Origin: Hanleya hanleyi
Lineage: Eukaryota; Mollusca; Polyplacophora; Lepidopleurida; Hanleyidae
DNA length: 64,000 bases
Direction of reading: 5' to 3'
Assembly: GCA_036873755.1 (NCBI GenBank)
Contig: JAVTVY010048055.1
Coordinates: forward strand, 124,001 to 188,000
Position 1 is the first letter of the stretch. The number at the start of each line of letters is the position of its first letter. The notes under the pieces are model-generated. The model searched no databases. It was not told the origin of the DNA and saw only the letters and a program-made list of their open reading frames with translations. This document shows, in pieces, positions 23,530-35,895 of this stretch. Position numbers and translations under genes: made by a program.

Positions 23530-26400
23530 ATTCTTTCCAAAAACAAAAAGCTGAGGAAAAAAACAGACGTGGACCTCTATGGTCTATTTCATTTATTACA
23601 GTTACAGTGGCATTTAACTTACCTATTCTTCTAAAATACAGTCTGGATGTATTTTCATGGTTCTCACAGTAATAAATCTGCCAAAGACAAACTATTGTTA
23701 TTGAGGTTGTTATTCTAACAGTATGATGTAATGCAAGGGCAGATCACTGACTCACGAAATCAGTCTATTTATTCAAGAGTTTGCCCTCCAGGTCAGAGCC
23801 GATGAATCTTATCACCTCATTCTTGAACCAAGAATCGCTAGGTTCATTGGACATGACCCCTTATTGGTGCCCCATTGGCTTATTTGGTTGCCCTAAAACC
23901 TTCTTGACACTGTATCTTAAAGGCATATGGGGATTTTTGTTTAAGGAGATTTCCTTTTGTATTCAACTTGGCATGCTCAAGTGGGTGTCCTAAATTTCAG
24001 CATGTGTGATAGAGTTGTGCTGAATGCATGTTGAAGTGTTTAAATTGAGACTGACATAACTGTCATACATGTGTTGACAGAATTTTGCAAAGCTTTTTCA
24101 TTTGTTTTGGTATTTATACTATTTATTTATTGTTTTGCTTGAAGAGCTTCTTCTCCTAACGTGTTCCTATTACATGCTTTAAAAGTTGTTAGCTAAAGCA
24201 ATACATATATCATGACTGCATGTTACTGCTTATGGTCCATATAAACCAAGGTAACTTAGAAGTTAGAGGCTCTTTGTGTAGATTTGATATCCCAGTTCTG
24301 AAACTGACACCTGCATACCAATTTCTATATTGCAGCAAGTGAAGTGTATTCTGATAGCCATATGTCTCCCACCATTTTGATAGTCCGATACTTGCATAGT
24401 AACAATGTTTATACTGAAATAAAGAAGTCATGGGAGTATCCAAAGACGAGAGCAGTGGTGCTGTGTGCCAGCTATATTTGTTTGATGACAGTTATGGGCA
24501 ACTGTAGTGAGAACTGTTACTGTCAATATTCAAGAATCTAGTCTTAAAATTTTATCATTATCTCTTATCTGTGAATATTGTCCAATGAGGAGAGAAATTT
24601 TCATTGTCATTTTTCTATTGCCTTTGACAGATCCTATTGGAAATGGATATGACAACAAAATAGCGATAAACATGGCATAAAAAATGACGTTCATTTCATG
24701 TTGGCATGTGACCTCCATGTGACACCCTATCCCTGGGACTGGCATCGCTTCATTCTCATCGGAAGGACATCCTGCTGATAATACGAGGATCTATTATTTC
24801 CATAATGAGGACAAACATGTGAAGTTCTATTTATGCCTGAATGGATTAGGATCGCTGGATTTAAAACTATTAATAAAACTTTTGTTTCCTGAATTGTGTG
24901 TATAGTTTGAGATCTCATATCCAGTTGGCCTGGGCATGTTGTTGGATCAGTATGATCCGAATTCAAGGTGTCTCAGTATATGTATGGTTGATGTTCATAT
25001 ATATATTACAAGGTGAGGATGATTGCTCTCCTCATCTATATCCTCATACTTCCAGACAAGATACAATGAACAATCATCCTGATGTTTCTCCCCAGTATGA
25101 TACATGTACATATTCATCACCTTGTCAGGATAGTCCTGTCCAATGGAATAATCTAAAATTCAGACTTAGAACAACATTCACCGACATGAACCCATCAAAT
25201 CTCAACAGAGATTTGCCTGGGCCTGTATTGGAGTTCAGTGGGTGGTAACCTCCTTTTCCCAGAGTTGTTTGATATGTCGATAGCCAATCTAGATGTTTCT
25301 TTTGACAACTAATGTTACATTCGCCGACATCAAGATGTTCATTTCTCATACAAAGATTGAAATTGTCAATTTCATAGTTATGTTAGTGTTACGATGAAAT
25401 TGGGAATGGCAAGCTTATAAGGAATAAAGTCACAGCTGCTTCTGATTTTCCACAGGTGTGATTGGATGACATTAGGTCAGTTTTCAAATTTCAGTGCTGC
25501 TGCGTTTTCTTGTACTTTTGTACAAAAATTCTTACTGCACATACCATCTGGTACTTATTCCTCTCTGAATCACTCTTTCCTGAACCAATCATCCATTGAT
25601 CTCTTTTCAAAACATATCGTAGATGAAGGCCGACTTTGCTGTACTTGTCATAGATTATATGACAGTCATTGTGAGCCTTTCTTCGATCATTTTCACACAT
25701 TAGTCATCTTATCCTTTAGCACGGGCATATGTTATAGTTCAATTTGATCAATCAGTGCTCTTGTGCAGTGATGTTCAGCTTGACTGAGCTGTTAACTCTA
25801 AACATGCATTTAGATAGGCCAGATAGACAAATTTTGCTGTAAAAATCAAACCACATGTATTTGAAGTCCAAGATTTTAGTATGTGCTGCAAAATATAATT
25901 TGCTAACCATACTGTAATTTCAGAACTTGATCATTTGTATATCAATAGATAGCAGCAAAAAACCCAATCAGTCCCAATCACTTATGGGTTATTAGATCAA
26001 CACCCAATCAGGTCATCAGTTACCTCGAAGTCCATGCTCACCTATGTAGATAAACTTTCTCCATGTGGTTTTCCAGGAAATTTAAATTAAATTCTTTTTC
26101 TTAATCATGTTCAGTTGACATGGAACTGTATATAATCATGTTCAGTTGACATGGAACTGTATACGATACTTTAGCAGATAATTTAAGCAAATACTTAAAT
26201 ACTGGTAAAATCACTGTCACAAGATCATTTATTGTTCTGGTTAGCCATGATCTAACCTTGCTGACAGAATCTGTACCTGTATGTAAGCTTATATTTTATG
26301 GAAGTAAACGTAAGTTATAGATACAGTGTAAGCTATGTTCAACAGTAAGGGTAAGAACAATATATTAACAACAACATTCTGCCTGAAAAGTTATCAAAAT
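23530..26400. other. Intergenic or 3'-extended region, no supportable gene
   Basis: Short open frames occur on both strands (for example 24898-25248 on +), but none shows a recognised family, a conserved splice context or sustained codon bias. At about 26103-26164 there is a direct duplication of a ~31-bp unit (ATCATGTTCAGTTGACATGG plus a further 11 bp). If the palmitoyltransferase gene ends later than proposed, this would be its last intron or UTR. Confidence 0.4.
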
Positions 26401-26979
26401 TATTGTTGAACATACGTTTTACCCTGAAACCCAAAACACCCGATAAACCTGAAAATACATGTCACAATGATTAGCATGGTCCCAATATTCCAGGATTCTT
26501 GATTTGCCCCAAGGGCATCGCTAGATGGGGTCATTGGGTGCTGGGCTTTTAAAGTAAGAACAGGAAATGACTCCCTGTGAAGAAATCCTAGCGTCATCCA
26601 TCTGCCCTATCATGGTAGGTGGTGTGAATCTTTTAACCAATGAGAAGTATATCTTGTTTGGCTTTTCTGGTGTAAAATGTAGGAAGGTTGTCACAGAGAG
26701 ATGGGGGGGGGGGGAGGGGGTGAGAGTTTGTCTGTGCTCATCTGGATTTGCACTCAAGCTGCCTGTGAAGGGGAATGATGTGATTGTTAACCCTCTAATA
26801 GAGCCTTTAATAATTCAGTGAAAGTGAAATTCCCACCATAATCAGGGCTGATCAGATTTCATTTGAACAAGAACTTCACAAAATGGTTCAAAATTGTGCA
26901 GATAATACATTGCTGTCCCCTGCCACATATTGGGAGGGGACTATGAAAATACTGTATATCCTGCCATTCATCCCAAATG

Positions 26980-27650
26980 TTGTGAATGCAATATCTCAAC
27001 AATAACAAAGGGTGCTGGAGCCTTCATCTTTGGTACAATGCCCTGTTATGGGTCTTCTAGGTCAAGTTCACTGGCTGACTGACCTTGTCCTATTTTCAAA
27101 GGTCACAGTGCCGTCAAAGTGTGAATAAGTCCTACCAGTAGTTACCCTGTGAACACAGTATTGAAGGGACAACTTGACTTAGAACCTTGATCTTTCACAC
27201 ATTGTTGCCTTTATTTGTAGGCATCAATTTCACTCTTGGCTGACTGATCTATTTTCAAAGGCCACAGAGATCAAAATGTGAGTAGCAGTCATCTTTGCTT
27301 GTGAACACAATATCAAAGGAACTACTTGATTGAAAATTGACAAATGACAATGCAAGTCTCAAGGTCAAGTTCACACCAGACTGACCTTGATCTATTTCTA
27401 AAGGTCACTGGTCTAATGTGAACTGCATTGGAAATGCAATATCTCGAGAACAGCTGGAGACTGTATATTTGGTACAATGCTACAGTACCTTACGACAGCT
27501 TCTGCTCCTTACTGACCGTGGCCTATTTTCGAAGGTCACAGGTCAAAATATAAATAGCGCTCCTACTTGCTTGTTAGCACAACATCTAAGGGACAACTTG
27601 ATGAGTCACTCTGACTGATGACCTTTCTCAAAGACCATAGATCCAGATGT
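26980..27650. repeat. Degenerate tandem repeat array, TGACCTxxxCTATTTTCAAAGG family
   Basis: At least four diverged units of roughly 130-170 bp share the phrases CAATATCT(C/A)xxxA, CTATTTTCAAAGGTCACAG, GTGAACACA(A/G)TAT and GGGACAACTTGA. The units are related to the dispersed fragments at 14450-14660 and 31400. No coding function is apparent. Confidence 0.55.
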
Positions 27651-28788
27651 AAATAGAAGTAATATATGATATCCTCATGAACAATATATGGATAACTCCG
27701 CTACACTCTTGAGCATTAACACAGTTATTGTTGCCTCATATCCACTTCCATGTAAATTTCACTTTGGAGCCTTGTTCGGACAAATTTACAGTGATTGAAT
27801 AATTAGAGTATTTAGCATATTCAAGGATCATCCAATTTCTATTTGTATCTGGAATCTACTTTGAGATCAGGCTATGGAATAGGAATATTTGACATCATTT
27901 TGATCAGCGCTAGCGAGTCTGGCAGCACCACCTACCATGATTGGAAAAGGGAAATAAAAATTCACAGAACAGAAATATATGTGATTGTCATCTATATACT
28001 GAGAATGTGTGCATTAATTCCTTTTAACTGTTCTTACCTGCTGTTGCCTTACATGTATTGCTACTGAAAGATATTTGAGTTTGGTATACATTTGGTATGC
28101 AAGTACCGGTATGCTACAATGATGTCACAATGCTAGAAGTGAGACAGATGTTAGCATATCTTCCTTTCTATAATTTTTGTTTTTGGTTAAGGTACTATAG
28201 CAATCTCTGTAACCAAGCATTTTGTTCTAAACTTTGGAGAAGGATTTATCAGTGAATATGAAATGTGTATAGCACTTGTGTTACTGTTGAAAGTTAGAGT
28301 AATTGAATAACCCTAGCTGTTCTTCCTGGATAGCAATCTTACTATTGTTATACACATATCTGTATATGTTGATCATGATCATGGCTCATCTGTAAGTACA
28401 TACGATTCTTGTATCTGAACAGCTTTGCTTAATTTGTGAGTCTCTTTATATCTCACTTAAATATCTGCATGTGTATATGTGTAGTATTAAATACATGTGT
28501 AATGTATAACTACAAATTTGTGATGTTGTTCATAAGACTTAAATGTATTGGTCTATGTTAGGCCATTGTATATATACATCTAGATGTGCCTGCAGTGAAA
28601 CATGTTTGAACAAAACCCCAAATGAGCTGATCAGTGATGTAAATACCTGAATATTGTTCATTTTTTTCTTCTAAGCACTGTAAATATACATGTAATACAA
28701 CATCTTCACCAGCCAAGTCCGATGATCGTACATCCTAGCTGGCTCAAAACCATGGTGATCAGACTGTGTACAACTGCCATGTTCTACA

Positions 28789-29157
28789 GGTTAGAGAGAA
28801 CTACCTCTCTATAGTGGAGGTAAAAAGGTCGTTTTTGCTTGATAACTTTCGACTACTTCATCATGACACTCCAAAATCTTCAGGTGATCGACTTACCTTA
28901 TATATTGTTACATGTTGTAACAGTGGCTTTCCAATGAAAGTGTCCATAGTCTAATTGTTAATAGAGAACAAAACATGTTGTCTATTCTTATGCAAATTAG
29001 ATAGGGGACAATTGGTTTTTTCATTACCATCTCATGCAGATAATATGTCCATGGTCGCCAATGGCAGATTTCTCTTCATTCAATATATACTTGAATTTAT
29101 TGGACAAAAAAACCTAACTTTTTTACCTCCGTTTTAGAGAGGTGGTTCTCTCTAACC
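28789..29157. mobile_element. Non-autonomous TIR element, 369 bp
   Basis: Positions 28789-28829 and 29117-29157 are imperfect inverted repeats of about 41 bp. Each begins GGTTAGAGAGAAC(T/C)ACCTCT when read inward. The interior has no coding potential and contains a small palindrome (GTTACATGTTGTAAC). I found no convincing target-site duplication, so the superfamily is undetermined. Confidence 0.65.
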
Positions 29158-29159
29158 AT

Positions 29160-31540
29160 TTCAATATGGCAATATGTTACATGGTCAAATTAGAGCAGAT
29201 TTCATTGTATTTACTAAAAGTGTAACTCATGATGAATACTTAAAAACCTGATACAGTTTCATGTAGCTCAATCGTTTATACATGCCATCATACATTTGTA
29301 CAACTTCACATGAATCATCACAATAATTGCATGGTCATCTTTTATTAGCAACGTTAAATGCTGGAGTAATTTCTGTTTGACCCTCCATATGTTACATTTA
29401 ACATGATGTGCATCGTACATACATATGGCAAAATTGTGTATTTGACTCCCTCTCCACAGTGGCATTTTTACTTGGGTATCTTATTCATTACCTTCTGCTT
29501 TAAAGCATTAACTGCAGGGGGGAAAAACCCAACAAAATGAAAATGCAAGCCAGAAACTTCTGACTATAGCAGACGGACCTTGCATTGTGAAGTTAGGCCT
29601 GGTACACAAGATCCAGTTTTTCTCGACAAGTCCGACCAAATTTGTGGAAGATTGTTGTGACCATTAGCTATATCCTGCTCTGGTCCGGTCATCATCTATA
29701 ATACAAGGTTGTTACAAGGTAATGGGCACCCCAGACTTCCATAAATTTGGTCTCGCTGTTTACCAGGCCTTCAGCACTGTATATATCAAGGACTCTCCTT
29801 TTCTGTGTTACATATTTTGAGTACCATTAAGAGACAAATGGGACCATAATGCCCCAGTCAGCTTCTCAGAGATGCTGTCTACTGGCCCTCCGTTACAGAA
29901 TATTTAGATAATGATTTATTGGACATCTTTGCATTTTCATTTTCATCTTTGCCATTGTTATTCCTTGCGATCATGCAGTAAACGTTTTTATTTTCATGTA
30001 CCCATAGGCCTATTAATTGTTTTGTGCCATACTGCATTGTAATCATACCAGTGATAGCCCCCCAAACACTCAATAAATCCATTTCTCATGAATGACTTTG
30101 AACGGCTATGAGGTATTTTTGGACTAATACTGAAGCTTTGCAGTCAAATACATGTAAATCTTTGTGATACTTTCTGGTTCTCTTCAGCTGTGAAATACAC
30201 AAATCTTGGTCTACTAGCCATTGATGTAATGGTCATCTTTTTTGACTGTATGATAAAGCTATGACTGCTCCATCAGGTTATTTCATAACCAGTCATAAAG
30301 TACTACCGATATTCCTTAAGAGTTATTGTAATGACTGTTCTTTCTATCCTCCAAAGTGCATTTCCACTACAGTGACCTGCTGAATTTGTAGATGCTTTTC
30401 ACGTACTCTATCATTCTCACCCGAACCAGTATTTTCTGGCCAGGTATTTCATAATGTAAGATTAATTCAAAATTTATCCCTGAAAATGACTGGAATTATG
30501 TACAATTAACTGTTTTAAAAAGTCATGATGAAACCTTGATAAAATAAATTTTCATTAATTCTACAGCTTGACTGAGTTTTGAGTATGTACATGTATATAA
30601 ACCATAACCATATAGTAAAGCATTGTTAATATCATTCATGTAAAGATGTACATAGGTGCATATCCGCCTATTACCTGTCTGTAAAATATGATGTATACGT
30701 TCAACTCTAGGCGAGCCTTGGAAATTGTGATAACTTCTATATCATGACTATTCTCCTCTCCTATGATACTTTGATGTGTACATACTTTGGGAAATTGCAT
30801 CTCTGACATTCTTTTTCAAGGTTTTTGAACTGTCTCTCGATTTTTCACTTTCAGATGTTCCTCAATATTAGACCGTACTCGCATGCTAAATACATCTGCT
30901 GTAGAAATACATTGAATCTATTTCACATTTTGTGATCAGTCGGGATTTGGAAAATTATTGAAGCTATTAAGTATTTGGATAGCTTCTTACTAGATTTACA
31001 GATTGTCGACATTCACGAAGTTCCCACCTTGATACCAAGCGCTAGCAGTAAACATTGTCTTTTGTTTTGTGAAAATGAAATGTGTAGTCCTATACATTAA
31101 AGAATTCTGTGGAAGTGTTTGTGTGTGTCCCTTTCTGTTTTCTGAGAATTACAGCTGGTTTATATTGCCTTTTACAAATGCAGTAAACATGGTGATCATC
31201 ATGCCAACCAGAGTCGCACAATAAACCCACAGAATGAAGGTCATCTGGTCTGGGATACAATGATGCGCTCATTGGTCTCCTGTTAGTTCAGTGAACTATT
31301 TTGCATGTATTACTATTACAAGTATTGTATAGTACACCTTTTAGTTTTTACCCCTTGGTCAAACTTACATCACACATGCTTATGGTGACAGAGCAAATAG
31401 CTGTTGAAATCAAGATTGACCCATATTTTCCCAGGTGACCAGGTCAGTGTGTCAATTGTTCTCCTCGTATCTCGGGAATAACTATGCCTAAGATCACCAA
31501 ACTCACTTCACTAATGTATACATGGTCTTAATACAGATGC
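29160..31540. other. Intergenic region, no supportable gene
   Basis: AT-rich sequence with only short open frames on either strand. A fragment related to the TGACC...CTATTTT(C) repeat family appears near 31390-31440. I see nothing else. Confidence 0.5.
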
Positions 31541-31541
31541 C

Positions 31542-31697
31542 TATTTATTGCTCAAATCTTCACCTGCTATTGCTATGGCCTTATCTCCCTTTGGAGAATC
31601 CTTTGCAAAATAATTAAAACGAAAGCTGTCTCCCCTTAGGGAGCTCAGCTAGGTTACTTAAGCCCCTGCTCTCTCCTGATACTCCCTCTTTCTCATT
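31542..31697. repeat. Left inverted terminal repeat of the DIRS-type element
   Basis: The segment from TATTTATTGCTCAAATCTTC to CTCCCTCTTTCTCATT is matched, inverted, at 38909-39063 with scattered mismatches. Its outermost 38 bp match 37704-37741 perfectly. Inverted termini of this kind are a hallmark of DIRS1-like elements, unlike the direct long terminal repeats of LTR retrotransposons. Confidence 0.75.
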
Positions 31698-31809
31698 GCA
31701 TCTACTCTCGAGTGGTTGTATCAAGGAGTTCCTTATAGTGTGCTAGTTTGGTTTGACCTACGGTTGTATTTTTCTAAGCTAGTATTCTTGCAGTATTTAC
31801 GTAGACATT

Positions 31810-32227
31810 ATGTCTGATATATCGGTCCCTGTAAATTCTAAATCTTGCCGTTCTTGTCGGCAGTTTTGGTCTAGTGGATGCTCACACGGTCTGTTTCTCA
31901 TGCAAAGGTCACCTTTGTTACCATCAGTCCACGTGTATGGAGTGTCTAAGTTGGGATGATACCGCCTGGAAGAATTATGCCCAGGCTAGACGAGCGTATT
32001 TATTATGGGCTACGGAAGACCCTGGTTTATCTGCGGACGTAAGACACCAAAATGAAATTGCTCTTGTCGGAGATTTCAAATTTAACGAAGATCTTTCTGG
32101 CTCTCATTCGGATTTATCGCATAGACTCAGCCCTGCCATGTTAATATCGTCGTCTATGCGAATCCCCCCCCCCCCCCCAGTGGGACTGTTGTATGAGAAG
32201 ATAGGGATAAATTTCCAGACAGTTTAG
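31810..32227 (+). pseudogene. DIRS-type Gag, N-terminal zinc-knuckle region, frameshifted
   Basis: The ATG at 31810 opens MSDISVPVNSKSCRSCRQFW. A frameshift then moves the conserved pattern to another frame: DAHTVCFSCKGHLC, followed by a C-x2-C-x-x-W (CMECLSW). The Cx2C ... D-x-H-x-x-C-x2-C ... C-x2-C arrangement is common at the start of the first ORF of DIRS elements. A C-homopolymer run at 32165-32180 (encoding PPPPP) is a likely slippage site, and the frame ends at 32227 just after it. Confidence 0.6.
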
Positions 32228-32244
32228 ATCCAGTTGGTAAAGAC

Positions 32245-33980
32245 TTGTCTGGCATGTCTGTGCACAAACCCGTTTCTTTTTTTGAGACAACAAAGGATTC
32301 TGTCCCCAAGCCGGGTCTACTCGACCGCTCTCTTGTTATCGACGAACAAAAGATTCCAGCTTCACCGCGTGTCATTTCACCTAATCTTTTGTCGGACGGC
32401 CTGTCTCAGTCCAGTTCTATCAAAAAGAAAAAACTTCATCGCATGTCGACCTCGCCTCTGCGATTTAAATCTTGACCTTCTTCTGCTGTTTTAACTAAAT
32501 CAGCCATTCGGGCTCTACTTCGATTTCTCAAATTGCAGATTTACAGCCTTCGGTTTCTATGTTTGTTGACCCGTCACTACGTCGTTCCCGTTCTTCTAAA
32601 CGACGTTCTTGTACATTGCAATGCCGTTCCCGTTCTTGTTCGCCTGTACATCGTTTTGCTACTCCGCCTCGACGTTCCATTATGCCGTCTCCTCGTTCTC
32701 ATACACCTGTAAGTCGTTCTCGTTCTCCTGTTCGTCGGTCTCGTACACCTCAACGTCCTAGTACTTCTTTACGGCTTTCCCGTTCTCCAGTACGCCATTC
32801 TCGTACTCCTGTTCGGCGTTCCCATACGCCTCCACGCCGATTGCCACGTCGTTCTGCCTCACCTCCCCATCGGGGTCGTCAAGTTCGTCAGTCGCAGACT
32901 CCATTTCTTGATCAATCTTTTGATCGTTTATTGTCTACCTCTCGTCGTCAGCCCGTCGTTTGTTCTCCCAAACCTGTTTCGACGTCGTCGTCCTCTAGTG
33001 AGGATTCCTCATCTTCTTCGGATAGTTCGGAAGATTTGTCAGCGATGTCATTTACAGACAAGATGGCGGCTCTTTTGGCTCTCGTTCCGGACATGCCCGT
33101 TCCTACTACTGCTGTCTCTTCATCCTCTCGGGTTAAATGTCCGACAGCGGCTTCTTCCGCGTTCACGTCTGGTTATACTAAGACGCCTCTTACGTGTGCG
33201 CCATCTCCGGCTTGGGAGTCTAATTGTACTGGTTTTGATCGTCAGTTGGAGGATGAAAACAAGTTTAAGAAGCCCTCGTTTTCATTTTACCATCTTCATG
33301 ATAACGTTCTTCTCGACAAACCTCCCAAATGTGATCGTGATTTGAGCCAGGTTTCAAAATCTTCTAAAACAACTTCTGCTGGGGTTCCTACCAAAGTTGT
33401 CGATAATCTTATGGAGATGTTGCTGGAAATTCAACGTATTACATCCTTCACCGATTGGTTTTTGTTGGCTACATCTCGGCTTACTTTAGATCCTGCCTTA
33501 CTTCAGCGTGATGGTTCGGCTCGTTTGTCTCCTTGTCGTCTTTCCTATTTACGGGCTTTTATTGCCACGCTCAATATATCTAACCGTCGTGTCATTGAGG
33601 CTGGTGCTTTTTCCTATGTTTCGCTTCTTCAAGCTCAGCATAAAGCATTGCTTCAGTATGTCAAGCCTGACATTCCATACTTTGTTGAAGACCAACTGTT
33701 ACAACAGCCGTTATCCTCTAAGTTTGTTTTCAACAACGCAATTGAGTCCGTCATGCCTAGTATTCGTGAGGAGAGGACTTCTAGATTGATTTCTGCCGCA
33801 GCTCGGCGTCCAGCCTTTTCCGTTGACCGGAAGCCTAACCGGAATCGTGTATCCAAGCCTACCCAGCATGAGGGTTTTCCACCTGGCAATTTTCGTGGTT
33901 TCGACAAGCCTCCACAAGCCCGTGGCTGTTGTTCCACCCGTGGGAAATTCTCCAGAGGAAGAGGTGCTTTCAACAAGTGA
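32245..33980 (+). pseudogene. DIRS-type Gag-like protein with an RS-rich domain
   Basis: The longest intact piece is 32559-33980 (473 codons). Residues ~1-115 are dense in Arg-Ser, Ser-Pro-x-R and R-(S/T)-P motifs, resembling the RS domain of splicing factors. A Ser-rich acidic patch (SSSSSEDSSSSSDSSED) follows near residue 145. The rest (~250-440) is the more conserved Gag-like region, and the end is basic and glycine-rich (RGKFSRGRGAF). The frame at 32245-32475 belongs to the same gene but is offset by a frameshift. No functional claim is made beyond Gag-like. Confidence 0.6.
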
Positions 33981-34099
33981 CAATCCGTATTCCATCTCCC
34001 TTCCTCATACCGAGTTTTTCATCCGCCCGCTTTCCGCCTTTTCTATCATCAGGTCGGCGGCAGCCGTTTACAACATTTCTGTGAGAATTGGCAGCTCAT

Positions 34100-35272
34100 A
34101 ACAGATGACGACTGGATTATCAAGACATCGAAAGATGGATTCCTCTTCAACTTTCAGTCCCAGCCCAGACTCAACTCTCGGCCTCGTCCTTCGCTACTGC
34201 CAGTTCCCGCAGGACACTTTCAGACGCTTCTTTCCTCTGTCGCCACGCTCATCGCCAAAGGTGCCGTCAGAGAGCTGCCGGTTTCTACAGTCATGTCTTC
34301 CTTGTCTCGAAGAAAGATTCCGACCAAATGCGTATGATCATCGATCTCAAGCGGCTCAACAAGTTTCATCTGGCTTCGCCGCCTCATTTCAAGATGTCAG
34401 TCTCATCGATCTGGGCCCACGTACATCACCGGGGTTGGTTGGCCTCCATCGATTTGCAAGACGCATATCTCCATATACCTATTCATCCTCGTCATCGGCG
34501 GTTCCTTCGTTTCACCATCAATGGTCGGTTCGAGTGGCAAGTCCACCCGTTCGGAGTCAACATCGCCCCATGGCTTTTCACCCGTATCACTTCTCCAGTC
34601 CTGGCGTTTCTCCATCTATGGGGCATTCACATCGAGGTTTACATAGACGACATCCTCTTGTGGGCTGCGGACAAGTCCCTTCTCAACGCTCAGGTCCGTT
34701 TCACTCTGCTCGTTCTACGTTATCTCGGGTTCATACCTCACCCTCAGAAGTCAGAGTTGGCTCCAGCGCAACTTCCTCGTTACATCGGGGCAGTGTTCAA
34801 TACTTGCCAACAACTGGTGCGCCCCCCAGAGGACCGGTGGACCAAGATTCAGGCGTTGATACTAAGCTTTTTGTCATCAACTTATCAAACTCGTCAGCGG
34901 TGGCAAAGCCTTCTGGGTTTACTCACATCCACGCAGGACCTTACTCTTTACGGACGTCTCCAAGTTCGGCCCCTGCAGTACCATCTGTCTCCTTATCTTC
35001 TGATGTCATCCCTCAATCCTTTAGTTCCGGTATTGACGTCTCTACATCCACATCTGATTTGGTGGCAGTCCCGCCACAACGTCATGCCGGGAGTTCCATT
35101 CCGATTTCCATCTCCGGATCACCACCTCTACACCGATGCTTCCGTGACCGGTTGGGGAGCTCATCTGAACGGACTGGAGGTGTCTGGCAGATGGTCGAGG
35201 TTGGATGCCAGACTTCACATCAACCTTCTGGAGATGACGGCAGTCATCCTAGCAGTTCAGCATTGGAGTTAG
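34100..35272 (+). pseudogene. DIRS-type reverse transcriptase, with RNase H start, nonsense-interrupted
   Basis: From 34328 the frame reads MRMIIDLKRLNKFHL, then IDLQDAYLHI (catalytic Asp, motif A), FGVNIAPWLF (motif B) and EVYIDDILLW (motif C, YxDD, residues ~105-108). The RNase H domain begins at LYTDASVTGWG and continues through NLLEMTAVILAVQHW. An in-frame TAG at 35270-35272 interrupts it, and the same frame resumes immediately as SSLLIATDNSTV. Upstream (34105-34290) the conserved start KGAVRELP is in a different frame from GFYSHVFLVSKKDS, which suggests a frameshift near 34285. Confidence 0.85.
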
Positions 35273-35278
35273 CGTCTC

Positions 35279-35895
35279 GTGAATTCGTCCCTTCTCATCG
35301 CTACGGACAACTCTACTGTCATTGCTCACATCAAGAAGATGGGTACCACCCGATCTTTCTCAATGTTTCGTCTGATGTGGGATCTTCACGACTGGGCTCT
35401 CATTCATCACTGTCATCTCAATGCTCGCCATGTCCCGGGGCGGCTCAATGTCTTAGCAGACCGCCTTTCTCGTCCCGACACCGTGCTTCAGACCGAATGG
35501 CAACTAAATCCGGAGGTCTTCCACCAGATCTGCAGCATCTGGGAGACCCCGTTGATCGACCTGTTTGCGACGAAGAACAATGCACAGCTCGCCCTTTTCG
35601 TCAGTCCGATTCTGGACCCTCAAGCTTTCGCCATAGACGCCCTTTCAATCAACTGGGACAACTTCCTGGCTTATGCCTACCACCCCATGGCCCTGATTCA
35701 GGAAGTTCTTCAAAAGATTACTCAGCATGACTGCGTCATTCTGCTCGTGGTTCCGTGGTGGCCTCGTCGTCAGTGGTTTCCGGTACTGGTTCCGCTTCTC
35801 ACCGCGCCGCCACGTCGTCTTCCAGTTTGGCCCAGCCTGTTGCGTCAACCTCACAGGATAATACATCACAACCCGCGGTGGCTCAACTTGCACGT
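35279..35895 (+). pseudogene. DIRS-type RNase H end and post-RNase H domain
   Basis: This continues the RT frame after the TAG: LLIATDNSTVIAHIKKMG, then ARHVPGRLNVLADRLSR, supplying the last acidic residues of the RNase H active site. The following part (PLIDLFATKNNAQLALFVSP ... ALSINW ... AYAYHP ... VPWWPRRQWFPVLVPLL) is the region that follows RNase H in DIRS and Ngaro elements; some authors describe a methyltransferase-like domain there. After about 35890 this frame is out of register, and the recombinase is read in another frame. Confidence 0.75.

Noticed and set aside
24335..24541. Alternative last exon after the acceptor TATTGCAG
   Set aside because: The phase would fit, but the ~67-residue tail has no similarity to the family and no nearby AATAAA was noted. 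Kept only as an alternative.
24898..25248. A 116-codon + strand frame that could be a last exon of the palmitoyltransferase
   Set aside because: The only acceptor (ACAAG) is weak, the tail shows no family similarity, and the 23221 exon has better splice and poly(A) context. Not fully excluded.
32948..33995. Minus-strand frames opposite the DIRS Gag
   Set aside because: They are mirror images of a Ser/Arg-rich coding strand with no independent support.
34105..35730. A 541-codon open frame on the + strand
   Set aside because: It is a shadow of the DIRS reverse transcriptase in another frame. It is Ser/Pro-rich with no motifs, while the 34328 frame carries all the RT signatures.
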